NCBI GenBank assembly: GCA_040756995.1 | Contig: JBFLYK010000083.1 | Coordinates: forward strand, 1-22,726 | Length of the DNA: 22,726 nt | Origin: BP-133 sp040756995 | Lineage (GTDB): Bacteria; Actinomycetota; Acidimicrobiia; IMCC26256; BP-133 | Direction of reading: 5' to 3' | Shown: positions 1 through 6,366 of the stretch, one piece after another | How positions within the stretch are numbered: the first letter of the stretch is position 1 | Layout of the letters: every line of letters starts with the position of its first letter | Notes under the pieces: model-generated | Databases searched by the model: none | The model's input: the letters and a program-made list of their open reading frames with translations, nothing else | Told to the model about the DNA's origin: nothing | Translations under genes and position numbers: made by a program

Positions 1-284
1 GCGGCGCCACGCCGGCGCCCTCTCCCGCCGTGGAAGAGACGGCCCCGCCCCTGCCCGAGGCCGATGACGAGGCCGACGGCCCGTCGGCCAAGGTGTACTT
101 CGTCGAGTTCCCGCCCGCCGCCGCGGCGGCCGCTCCCGCGCCCGCCGATTCCGGTCCCGAGGGGGAGATCGTCCTCACGGACTCCTCCGCCTCGACGGTG
201 TCCCGCTCCGAGGAGGAGCACTCGGAATGGGCGCCGCCCGCCGGCATGCCGACGTGGTGGACGCGGGGCGGCGTCCAGGCGTAG
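1..284 (+). CDS. Partial 3' end of unidentified Ala/Pro/Glu-rich protein
   Basis: An open frame enters from the left edge (first whole codon at 3) and stops at TAG 282-284, so only the last 93 or so residues are visible. A GTG at 30 could be a start but has no ribosome binding site, and the frame is open above it, so I read this as a truncated C-terminus. The sequence is low complexity: acidic and proline-rich, then an alanine tract, then a Ser/Thr/Glu stretch, ending in a Trp-containing tail (PTWWTRGGVQA). No domain is recognisable and no function is proposed. It may be the disordered tail of a larger protein. It converges on the thioesterase-like gene with only 4 bp between the stops. Confidence 0.5.
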   Translation, partial: GATPAPSPAVEETAPPLPEADDEADGPSAKVYFVEFPPAAAAAAPAPADSGPEGEIVLTDSSASTVSRSEEEHSEWAPPAGMPTWWTRGGVQA

Positions 285-288
285 GGCG

Positions 289-1113
289 CTAGGCCGAGGG
301 CCGCTGGGTCCTCGTGACGGCCAGCTGGCGGGAGAGCGCCACCAGCTGGCCCGTGGAGTCCCACAGCTCCCCGTCCTCCTCGAAGTAGCCGTCGCAGAGG
401 AACTTCGTCCGGAAGCTGGCCGCGATCCAGCCCGGCGCCGGCCGGGCCCGCACGTGGACGGTGAGCTCCACCGTCGGCACCCAGGCGGCATGGGCGATGT
501 CGAGCACCGCCGGGGGGAAGACGTCGGCCAGGAGCGGCAGGGCAGCGACGTCGGGTTCCCGCCCGTCGGTGAAGCGCATCCAGCCCTCGAGCCGGGCGAT
601 CTCGCCGCCCTCCCGCCGGTCCGTCGCTCCGAGGCGGACGTCGATCGACCGGTAGAGGGCCGGGAGCCGGCCGGGGAGGTCGTCCCAGACGGAGAACCGC
701 AGGTCCTCGACCGGCAGGCACTCTTCCGGCGGCGGCAGTGCCGGCGGACGGCCGCCGCTCTCGGTCGGCCCGTCCGCCCGTTCCAGGTCGGAGAACGTGG
801 CCAGCGTGCGGAGGATCTCCTTGCCGTCCTGGAGCATCCGGCCCGTGACCGTGGCGTGGGCCTTCCCGGCCCGGACGGTCTCGACGGCCAGTTCCACCGG
901 CGTGTGCCGGGACGGCCGGAGGAAGTGGCCGGTCAGCGTCACCGGGTCGGGGAAGGGCACGGCCCGGGCCAGGCTGCGGGCGGCCAGAGCCAGCAGGAAG
1001 CCGCCGTTGGGCGGGCCGACGGTGTCCCACCGGTGGCTCATCCCGGCCCGGAAGGTGAGGGCGTCGGCGCCGGCTTCGAGGGCGGTGTCCTCGTCGAAGG
1101 CGTAGCTGGACAT
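289..1113 (-). CDS. Thioesterase family protein (hotdog fold, TesB/4HBT_3-like)
   Basis: The 274-residue protein looks like an acyl-CoA thioesterase of the double-hotdog type. The N-terminal half carries the family-like stretch HRWDTVGPPNGGFLLALAARS (about residues 27-47), then strands of the first hotdog (TLTGHFLRP, VRAGKAHATVTGRM). A second hotdog follows after a Pro-rich linker near residue 125, ending in the typical FLCDGYFEEDGELWDSTGQLVALSRQL segment. Family members hydrolyse fatty acyl-CoA or related thioesters in the cytoplasm; the substrate cannot be read from sequence. It is divergent from the NADH dehydrogenase gene. A TAGGGT hexamer lies 9 nt upstream of the ATG and no Shine-Dalgarno is visible, which suggests a near-leaderless transcript. 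Family is fairly sure, activity is inferred. Confidence 0.8.
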   Translation of the reverse strand: MSSYAFDEDTALEAGADALTFRAGMSHRWDTVGPPNGGFLLALAARSLARAVPFPDPVTLTGHFLRPSRHTPVELAVETVRAGKAHATVTGRMLQDGKEILRTLATFSDLERADGPTESGGRPPALPPPEECLPVEDLRFSVWDDLPGRLPALYRSIDVRLGATDRREGGEIARLEGWMRFTDGREPDVAALPLLADVFPPAVLDIAHAAWVPTVELTVHVRARPAPGWIAASFRTKFLCDGYFEEDGELWDSTGQLVALSRQLAVTRTQRPSA

Positions 1114-1122
1114 GGGCCGGCG

Positions 1123-1128
1123 ACCCTA
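1123..1128 (-). promoter_or_regulatory. Putative -10 hexamer TAGGGT of thioesterase gene
   Basis: On the minus strand TAGGGT ends 9 nt before the ATG at 1113. With no ribosome binding site in the gap, transcription would begin at or within a few bases of the start codon. It sits inside a short inverted repeat, CTACC-GCCG-GGTAG (1126-1139), in the 69-bp divergent region shared with the NADH dehydrogenase gene. Confidence 0.35.
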
Positions 1129-1182
1129 CCGCCGGGTAGCCGGTGCGCCCCGAACGGGAAGCGTCTGACACCATGGCGGGCG

Positions 1183-2511
1183 ATGGCAGCGTCAGCGTCG
1201 ACTCGCCAGCGCGTGGTCATCGTCGGCGGCGGCTTCGGCGGCCTGGCCTGCGCCCGGGCGCTCGACGGCGCCGACGTCGACGTGCTGCTGCTCGATGCCC
1301 GCAACTACCACCTCTTCACCCCGTTGCTGTACCAGGTGGCGACGGCGCTGCTGGACCCATCGGACATCGCCTATCCCTTCCGGACAGTGTTCCGCCGGTC
1401 CCGTAACGTCCGCTTCCGCCAGGCCCGGGTGACCGGCGTCGACTTCGATGCCCGCCGGCTGACCGTGGCCGGAGGCGACACCATCCCCTACGACACGCTG
1501 GTGCTGGCCACCGGCAGCGCCAACGCCTACTTCGGCAACCCGGAGCTGGCCGAGCGAACCATCGGCATGAAGGCGCTCGACGAGGCGATGCGGTTGCGCA
1601 ACCACGTGCTGTCGTGCCTGGAGCGGGCGGCCCAGAGCACCGATCCCGCCGAGCAGGCCGAGTGGCTCACGTTCGTGATCGTGGGCGGCGGGCCGACCGG
1701 CGTCGAGTACGCCGGGGCGCTGGGCGAGCTCCTCGACATGGTGCTGGGCCACGACTTTCCCGAGCTGGCCCGGGGCGACGGACGGGTGGTGCTCGTCGAG
1801 GGCGCCGACCGGCTGCTGGGGGCGTTCCATCCCAAGCTCGGCGCCTACGCCGCCGATACCCTCCGGAGCCGGGGCGTCGAGGTCCGGCTCTCGACGCTGG
1901 TCCGGGAGGCGACGGACCGCAGCGCCGTCCTCTCGTCGGGCGACACCATCGGAGCCCGGACGATCGTCTGGTGCGCCGGTGTGGGCCCGGCCGATCCCTT
2001 GCCGGACAAGGCTCCGCCGCCCGACGACGCCCCGGGCGAAGCGGTCCCCCGGAGCCGGTCCCGGCGGGTTCGGGTCGACGACCACCTGCGCCTGCGGTCG
2101 GGCGTGTACGCCATCGGCGACGTCGCTTCCGTCCGCTCCGGCGGACCGGAGGGGTCGGAGCTGCCGATGCTCTCCCCGCCGGCCATGCAGGAGGGCCGCT
2201 ACGTCGCCCGGGCCATCCGCCGGGGTGGCGAGCCCGCCGAGCCGTTCCGCTACCGGGAGAAGGGAACGATGGCCACCATCGGCCGGCGGGCGGCGGTGGC
2301 CCAGGTGGGCCCGGTGCGGCTGCGGGGCTTCCTCGGCTGGATCACCTGGCTCGTGGTCCACCTGTACTACCTGATCGGGTTCCGCAACCGGGCGGCGGTG
2401 CTGGCGTCGTGGGGGTGGGATTACCTGCGCCGCGACCGGCCGATCCGGCTGATCGTGCGCAGCCGCTACGACCCGGTGGTGGCCAGCCTCGTGCCCGACG
2501 AACCGGGGTAG
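1183..2511 (+). CDS. Type II NADH dehydrogenase (NDH-2), FAD/NAD(P)-dependent oxidoreductase
   Basis: The 442-residue enzyme matches single-subunit NDH-2, which passes electrons from NADH to the quinone pool without pumping protons, from the inner face of the membrane. Visible motifs: N-terminal FAD Rossmann glycines VVIVGGGFGG (11-20), NAD-binding VIVGGGPTGVEYAGAL (165-180), second FAD motif GVYAIGD (307-313), the AMQEGRY region near 334-340 associated with quinone binding, and the hydrophobic C-terminal anchor GFLGWITWLVVHLYYLIGFRNR (382-403). Length is normal. The start at ATG 1183 puts the Rossmann glycines at the usual distance from the N-terminus; the frame is open far upstream only because GC is high. 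The last 46 bp overlap tail-to-tail with the zf-HC2 gene on the other strand. It could recycle NADH made by the formate dehydrogenase further along (inference). Confidence 0.92.
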   Translation: MAASASTRQRVVIVGGGFGGLACARALDGADVDVLLLDARNYHLFTPLLYQVATALLDPSDIAYPFRTVFRRSRNVRFRQARVTGVDFDARRLTVAGGDTIPYDTLVLATGSANAYFGNPELAERTIGMKALDEAMRLRNHVLSCLERAAQSTDPAEQAEWLTFVIVGGGPTGVEYAGALGELLDMVLGHDFPELARGDGRVVLVEGADRLLGAFHPKLGAYAADTLRSRGVEVRLSTLVREATDRSAVLSSGDTIGARTIVWCAGVGPADPLPDKAPPPDDAPGEAVPRSRSRRVRVDDHLRLRSGVYAIGDVASVRSGGPEGSELPMLSPPAMQEGRYVARAIRRGGEPAEPFRYREKGTMATIGRRAAVAQVGPVRLRGFLGWITWLVVHLYYLIGFRNRAAVLASWGWDYLRRDRPIRLIVRSRYDPVVASLVPDEPG

Positions 2512-3092
2512 CGCTCGGCCCGGGTCAGGCCCCACATGGCGGCCAGGCCCAGCAGATCGAGCAGGTGGGCCGACTCGTCGAGCAGCGTGGCCGTGCCCCG
2601 CACCACATCGACGACGGTGCTCAGCGCCAGGCAGCCGACGAGGGCGGCGACCAGCGGCAGCATCCCGTAGGCCCGGGCGGGCCTCCAGGCGACGAAGAAG
2701 AAGCCGACGGCGAGGGCGAAGTCGAAGGACCCCACTTCGCGGGCGATGTGGACGGGCGCCCCGGCGTCCCGACCGAACAGCAGCACCGGCAGGGCGAGGA
2801 GCATCTGGACCACGGCCACGGCGACGAGCCCGGCCCGCAGCGGCTGGGGGTCGAAGCGGCGGGCCTTCGAGGCGCGCTCGGCATTGATGGCGGCCATGAT
2901 CGTCGGCGTCAGGTCGGGGGGCGCCTCCGACGACGCCACCCGCACCGCCCGGGTGATGGTGATCGCCTCGGACTCGAACCGGCGGCACGCCTCGCAGCTG
3001 GCCAGATGCCAGGCGAGGGTGGCGTCGTCGACGCCGGCGTCCTCGCCGTCGAGCCGGGCCGAGATGCCCAGGCGGTAGTTCTCGCAGTCCAT
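2466..3092 (-). CDS. zf-HC2 (ZAS-type) membrane protein, anti-sigma-factor-like
   Basis: The 208-residue protein has an N-terminal zinc-binding ZAS signature, H29-x3-C33-x2-C36 in WHLASCEACRRFE, followed by a linker and about four hydrophobic segments (roughly 86-107, 122-137, 144-162, 172-190). ZAS domains usually hold an ECF sigma factor inactive and release it on an envelope signal. No sigma factor gene lies nearby, so a partner elsewhere or a sigma-independent role are both possible. The start at ATG 3092 (MDCENY) begins just before the zinc finger; the frame is open further upstream but there it overlaps the neighbouring gene and has no domain. It lies 44 bp downstream of the polytopic exported protein in the same direction, so probably shares its transcript. 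Its 3' end overlaps the NDH-2 gene by 46 bp. Confidence 0.75.
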   Translation of the reverse strand: MDCENYRLGISARLDGEDAGVDDATLAWHLASCEACRRFESEAITITRAVRVASSEAPPDLTPTIMAAINAERASKARRFDPQPLRAGLVAVAVVQMLLALPVLLFGRDAGAPVHIAREVGSFDFALAVGFFFVAWRPARAYGMLPLVAALVGCLALSTVVDVVRGTATLLDESAHLLDLLGLAAMWGLTRAERYPGSSGTRLATTGS

Positions 3093-3136
3093 GCTCCGGT
3101 AGTCGCCCTCCCGGCGGTGGAAGTTCCCGTTGCCTG

Positions 3137-4231
3137 TCAGGACCCGGCCGGGGCGGCCAGCGCCTCGTCGCGGGCGGCGCTGGCCCTGGCGGTGCGGACC
3201 GGCCCGAAGACGCCGCCGAGGCGCAGGGCGGCGGCGATGGCCAGGCCGAAACCGATGCCGATCGAGGCGGCCACGGCGAAGCGGGCCAGCCCGGCGCCGA
3301 AGCCGAAGGGCACTTCGGAGCGCGACAGGGCGTTGATGTCGCTGACCCCACCGATCAGGGCGATCTCCAGGCCGGCCAGGGCGGCCAGGGGCAGCCCGTC
3401 GGACCCCCGGCGCAGCAGCCACACGATGGCCAGCAGGCCGACCACCCACCCGACGACGGCGAACGGGCTGCCGGAGAGGGCTTCGCCCAGCTGGTAGCCG
3501 AGGTCACCGGCGTTGGCCAGGCCCAGTCCGAGGATGTGGAAGACGTCGATGGCCAGCAGCCCGCCGGTGACGGCGGCCAGCCCACCGGCCCAGCCGGCCC
3601 CCCGGCCGACGAGGACGACGGCGGCGATCAGGACGGCGATCAGCAGGTACCACGGCAGGGCGCTCGGCCCCGGCTCCCACACGAGATCACCCTTGACGGC
3701 GATGGTCTGGGCGCCGAACTTCAGCGGCACGACCCATTCGGCGGTGATGACGTGGCGCTTGCCCGGCTCGGCCCGGGCCGCGGGCGGGTCGTTGGGCGCC
3801 ATCCAGTGGATGCGATGGTCGTGCCAGCGGGCCACCGGGTCCGACGAGATCTTCTCCCAGTCGGTCTCGCCGACCTGGGCCTTGGTCGCCGCCTCGGGCG
3901 GCTCCTCGCCCTCCCGCGACTTGTTGATGTAGGTGGCGGGCGACAGGCGGTTCTGGAACACGCCGTCGGGGCCGACGCGGAGGTAGGGCTCGTTCTTGTA
4001 GCCGAGGACGATGACCTCCTGGCCCGTTCTGTTGGTGAGCTCCATGCGGCTGCCCGACTCCACCACCTTCACCGTCAGGCCGGGCACGGTGGGCGTCACC
4101 GACCGCAGGTTGGTCTGGAGGTTGGTGGCGCTCTGGCCCGACACGCTGTGGGCCGAGGCGGGCCCGGCGGCGATCCCGATCCAGGTGAGGGCGGCGACGG
4201 CGGCGAGGAGGGTCCGGCGCATGGCCATCAT
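3137..4231 (-). CDS. Exported/polytopic membrane protein with His-rich extracytoplasmic domain, possible copper handling
   Basis: The 364-residue protein has a clear signal peptide (MMAMRRTLLAA...GPASA, cleavage after A27), leaving His28 as the likely mature N-terminus. An extracytoplasmic domain of about 160 residues follows and includes RWHDHRIHWM (H137, H139, H142), which looks able to bind metal. Five hydrophobic helices occupy about 192-337 (including LPWYLLIAVLIAAVVLV, AVVGWVVGLLAIVWLL, FAVAASIGIGFGLAIAAAL). I cannot assign a named family. A mature N-terminal His is the hallmark of CopC, YcnI and similar copper proteins, and the gene is divergent from a YcnI-like gene, so copper trafficking is a reasonable but unproven inference. 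The first ATG (4231) is followed by in-frame ATGs at 4228 and 4222 that would serve equally well. Confidence 0.7.
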   Translation of the reverse strand: MMAMRRTLLAAVAALTWIGIAAGPASAHSVSGQSATNLQTNLRSVTPTVPGLTVKVVESGSRMELTNRTGQEVIVLGYKNEPYLRVGPDGVFQNRLSPATYINKSREGEEPPEAATKAQVGETDWEKISSDPVARWHDHRIHWMAPNDPPAARAEPGKRHVITAEWVVPLKFGAQTIAVKGDLVWEPGPSALPWYLLIAVLIAAVVLVGRGAGWAGGLAAVTGGLLAIDVFHILGLGLANAGDLGYQLGEALSGSPFAVVGWVVGLLAIVWLLRRGSDGLPLAALAGLEIALIGGVSDINALSRSEVPFGFGAGLARFAVAASIGIGFGLAIAAALRLGGVFGPVRTARASAARDEALAAPAGS

Positions 4232-4347
4232 CGTCGCATCCCGGGGGCGTCGCTGTGTGATCGCGCCGGGCCGGGAACTTTCGCCGCCGGGGGAACGACT
4301 CTCACGGTCAGTGCGCTTGGCGCCACATCAAGGGAGTTGTTTTCGCA
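4232..4347. promoter_or_regulatory. Divergent promoter region, copper-type gene pair
   Basis: These 116 bp separate two divergent exported-protein genes and must hold both promoters. A purine-rich AAGGGA sits 12 nt before the ycnI-like ATG, a rather long spacing for a ribosome binding site. GGGAAC occurs twice about 18 bp apart (near 4273 and 4291). GGAAC is a common ECF -35 element, but I see no convincing -10 partner. No clear CsoR-type or CopY-type palindrome is visible. Confidence 0.4.
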
Positions 4348-5097
4348 ATGAAGCGAAGTGTGTTCATGGTGCTGGCCGCCGGCGCCGCCCTCGTGCTGCC
4401 GGCCACCAGCGCCCTGGCCCACGTCACCGTGAACCCCCGGGAGGCCACGGCCGGCAGCTACGCCAAGCTCGCCTTCCGGGTGCCCAACGAGCGGGACAAC
4501 GCCGGCACCACCAAGCTGGAGATCAACTTCCCCGCCGAGCATCCCTTCGCCTCGGTCAGCGTCCGCCCCCGGCCGGGCTGGACGTACACCGTCGACAAGC
4601 GGACGCTCGACACGCCGATCGACTCGCACGGCGACCAGATCTCCGAGGTCGTGTCCCGGGTCACGTGGACGGGCGGGGAGATCAAGCCCGGCGAGTTCGA
4701 GGAGTTCGAGGTGTCGGTCGGCCGGCTGCCGACCGATGTCGAGTCCATCACCTTCAAGGCGCTCCAGACCTACGGCAACGGGGAGGTCGTCCGCTGGATC
4801 GAGGAGGTGACGCCCGGCGGGAGTGAACCGGAACGGCCGGCGCCCGTCCTCAAGCTGACGAAGGCGGCCGACACCGGTACGGCGACCACCGCCACTTCCG
4901 TCCCCGCCTCGGAATCCCAGGCCGGCGAGGTCGCCGACTCCGACACCGGGAACGTCGCCTCGAAGAGCGACGTCGACACCGCCCGGACGTTCGGCGTCCT
5001 CGGCATGGTCTTCGGCCTGCTGGGGTTCGTGTCGGCCATCACCGCCCGCCGGCGGCGCTCCTCGGCTCCCGACGAGGGGTCCGACGCGCAGCCGTAA
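4348..5097 (+). CDS. YcnI-like (DUF1775) copper-binding exported protein with C-terminal anchor
   Basis: The 249-residue protein has a signal peptide (MKRSVFMVLAAGAALVLPATSALA, cleavage before His25), a YcnI domain (about 25-157), a Thr/Ser/Ala linker and one C-terminal transmembrane helix (about 214-232) followed by arginines, so it would sit on the outer face of the membrane. AHVTVNP at the mature N-terminus is the family signature. In Bacillus YcnI the N-terminal His together with a conserved Trp forms a mono-histidine-brace Cu(II) site; His25 and Trp150 (VVRWIEE) are the natural equivalents here (established for the family, assigned here by position). It is divergent from another exported protein that also matures to an N-terminal His. 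Copper uptake, chaperoning or resistance is the likely role. Confidence 0.88.
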   Translation: MKRSVFMVLAAGAALVLPATSALAHVTVNPREATAGSYAKLAFRVPNERDNAGTTKLEINFPAEHPFASVSVRPRPGWTYTVDKRTLDTPIDSHGDQISEVVSRVTWTGGEIKPGEFEEFEVSVGRLPTDVESITFKALQTYGNGEVVRWIEEVTPGGSEPERPAPVLKLTKAADTGTATTATSVPASESQAGEVADSDTGNVASKSDVDTARTFGVLGMVFGLLGFVSAITARRRRSSAPDEGSDAQP

Positions 5098-5108
5098 CGG
5101 CGGCAGGG

Positions 5109-5152
5109 TCCGGCGTCCCCGGGGGCCCACCCGGAGCCTCCGGGACGCCGGA
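5109..5152. terminator. Inverted repeat between convergent genes, likely bidirectional terminator
   Basis: TCCGGCGTCCC (5109-5119) is perfectly complementary to GGGACGCCGGA (5142-5152). The 22-bp loop contains a second small palindrome, CCGGAG-C-CTCCGG (5131-5143). It lies between the stops of the convergent ycnI-like and phosphotransferase genes. There is no U tract on either side, so it is a GC-rich actinobacterial-type terminator candidate. Confidence 0.6.
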
Positions 5153-5169
5153 AGCCCGAGCTCGGGTCG

Positions 5170-6105
5170 CTACAGCAACGACTGCAGGATCTTGAAGATC
5201 GTGCGGGCGTCGTCGGCCGACGGGCCCATCGGCGAGTCGCCGAGCACCCGGAAGCAGGCGTGGATGCGGGCGGCCCGCAGGGTTTCCTCGAACGTCGGTG
5301 GCGGTCCACCGGGCCAGCGGCGGCGGGCGTAGGCCGCCTCCACCCGGCGGCGCAGCCGGCGGGGCCAGCCCAGCGTGAAGAAGGCCAGGTCGAGCTCGCC
5401 GGGGGCCATCGCCGCCGACTCCCAGTCGACGGGGTAGACCTCGCCGTCCCGCAGCAGCACGTTGGCCGGCGAGAACTCGCCGTGGACGACGGAGTGCGGG
5501 GCGGTGAGCAGCGGCTCGAAGAGTTCGTAGCGCCGGCAGGCGGTGGCCAACCAGGGGTAGCGCAGGTGGAGGACGCCGGCCCACCCCGCCGTGCGGTCCA
5601 TCCAGCCCTGGTACCAGGCGGCGTCCCGGAAGGGGACGCCGGAGAGCAGCAGATCGGGCCAGAGCCCTTCCGTGGCGCCGTGGAACGCACCGAGCCACTC
5701 GGCGGCCCGGTCGAGGGAGCGCGTGCGGCGGCTCTCCAGCAGCGGCGTGGCTCCCTCCAGGAACTCGAGGACGAGCCAGTCGGCGTCGGTCAGGTCGTCG
5801 TGGCGAAAGGCGATGCACCGCGGTGCGCTGACGCCGAGCGGTTCGAGGACGTAGGAGTACACGGCCGCCTCCCGGCCGAGCCCGCCCCGGTGGCCGTAGG
5901 CGGCATGGCGCGTGCCGTCGATGTCGGGACCGTGCTTGCAGTAGACGCGACGGACGTCGCCGGTGGCCGTCCGGCAGGTGACCACCTCGGCGTCGAAGGT
6001 CCCCTCGAAGGGCCAGGGGTCCCGGGATATGACCGGGGCGTGCCCGGGAACCGTGCCGAACACCGACCCCAGCACGCGGGCGGCGTCGTCGAGAACCAGG
6101 TCCAT
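5170..6105 (-). CDS. APH/choline-kinase-like phosphotransferase
   Basis: The 311-residue protein has the aminoglycoside phosphotransferase fold. K57 (VYCKHG) fits the ATP-binding lysine, VLEFLEG (112-118) the hinge, HGEFSPANVLL (208-218) the catalytic loop, and VDWESA (226-231) the metal-binding DFG equivalent. In the catalytic loop the usual HGD is HGE (Glu210); this substitution is known in part of the superfamily, so it is not by itself evidence of inactivity. The family phosphorylates small molecules such as sugars, aminoglycosides, choline or homoserine; the substrate here is unknown. The ATG at 6105 lies 4 nt after the stop of a possible 32-codon ORF with a good ribosome binding site, so expression may be translationally coupled to it. 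Nothing else in the neighbourhood indicates antibiotic resistance. Confidence 0.85.
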   Translation of the reverse strand: MDLVLDDAARVLGSVFGTVPGHAPVISRDPWPFEGTFDAEVVTCRTATGDVRRVYCKHGPDIDGTRHAAYGHRGGLGREAAVYSYVLEPLGVSAPRCIAFRHDDLTDADWLVLEFLEGATPLLESRRTRSLDRAAEWLGAFHGATEGLWPDLLLSGVPFRDAAWYQGWMDRTAGWAGVLHLRYPWLATACRRYELFEPLLTAPHSVVHGEFSPANVLLRDGEVYPVDWESAAMAPGELDLAFFTLGWPRRLRRRVEAAYARRRWPGGPPPTFEETLRAARIHACFRVLGDSPMGPSADDARTIFKILQSLL

Positions 6106-6109
6106 GGCG

Positions 6110-6208
6110 CTACATCCCCGCCTCGGCGGGGGTGTCCCCCGGATCCGCCATGGCCATGGCCTCGGCCGCGCCGGCGCCCGCGCCGCGCCAGTCCCCAGTC
6201 GCGCTCAT
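6110..6208 (-). CDS. Possible 32-residue small ORF leading the phosphotransferase gene
   Basis: On the minus strand, GGAGA lies 6 nt before an ATG at 6208 that opens a 32-codon frame ending TAG at 6110-6112, 4 nt before the phosphotransferase ATG. The predicted peptide starts MSATGDWRGAGAGAAEAM and ends DPGDTPAEAGM. It has no Cys and no transmembrane segment, and is rich in Gly, Ala and Asp/Glu. This is the best ribosome binding site in the area, better than that of the phosphotransferase itself. It could be a translational-coupling leader, a real small protein, or a modified-peptide precursor. Short frames are easily open by chance at this GC, so confidence is modest. Confidence 0.4.
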   Translation of the reverse strand: MSATGDWRGAGAGAAEAMAMADPGDTPAEAGM

Positions 6209-6277
6209 GCGTGTCTCCGTTTCCCCAGCTGCTTCCCCAGCCGCCGCTCGCGCCCGAGCGACGTTGCCGCAATTCCG

Positions 6278-6283
6278 ACGTTA
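6278..6283 (-). promoter_or_regulatory. Putative -10 (TAACGT) of the small-ORF/phosphotransferase unit
   Basis: TAACGT on the minus strand would start a transcript near 6271, giving a leader of about 60 nt before the small ORF. The tandem 11-bp repeat at 6294-6315 starts 10 bp upstream, where the -35 would lie, as in activator-dependent promoters. Confidence 0.3.
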
Positions 6284-6293
6284 CGGACAGCGC

Positions 6294-6315
6294 CCTGAGA
6301 TCCGCCTGAGACCCG
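6294..6315. repeat. Tandem 11-bp direct repeat, candidate response-regulator site
   Basis: CCTGAGATCCG (6294-6304) is followed directly by CCTGAGACCCG (6305-6315), with one mismatch. Read on the minus strand this is two TCTCAGG boxes, one helical turn apart. Two head-to-tail half-sites spaced 11 bp apart are typical of OmpR/PhoB-family response regulators. The position, just upstream of a TAACGT -10 candidate, suits activation of the small ORF and phosphotransferase. The regulator itself is not in the window. Confidence 0.4.
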
Positions 6316-6366
6316 CGCCGCCCCTCACCGACCGTGCCCGCTGCCCTGAAGACTTCCTGCCGACCG

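Noticed and set aside
64..1182. Long N-terminal extension of the NDH-2 frame back to 64
   Set aside because: It is antisense to the thioesterase gene, is Arg/Pro-rich with no domain, and the FAD motif needs a start near 1183. High GC keeps such frames open.
1192..3351. Long open frame of about 719 codons on the minus strand opposite NDH-2
   Set aside because: Low-complexity Arg/Ala/Gly translation overlapping two well-supported genes; a shadow of high-GC codon bias.
4274..4296. Two GGAAC boxes as ECF sigma-factor -35 elements upstream of the ycnI-like gene
   Set aside because: No matching -10 at 16-17 bp; short motif likely by chance, so not called as a promoter.
5170..6208. Phosphotransferase plus peptide as a lanthipeptide or other classical RiPP locus
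   Set aside because: The peptide has no Cys or Ser/Thr-rich core, and no cyclase, protease or exporter is adjacent.
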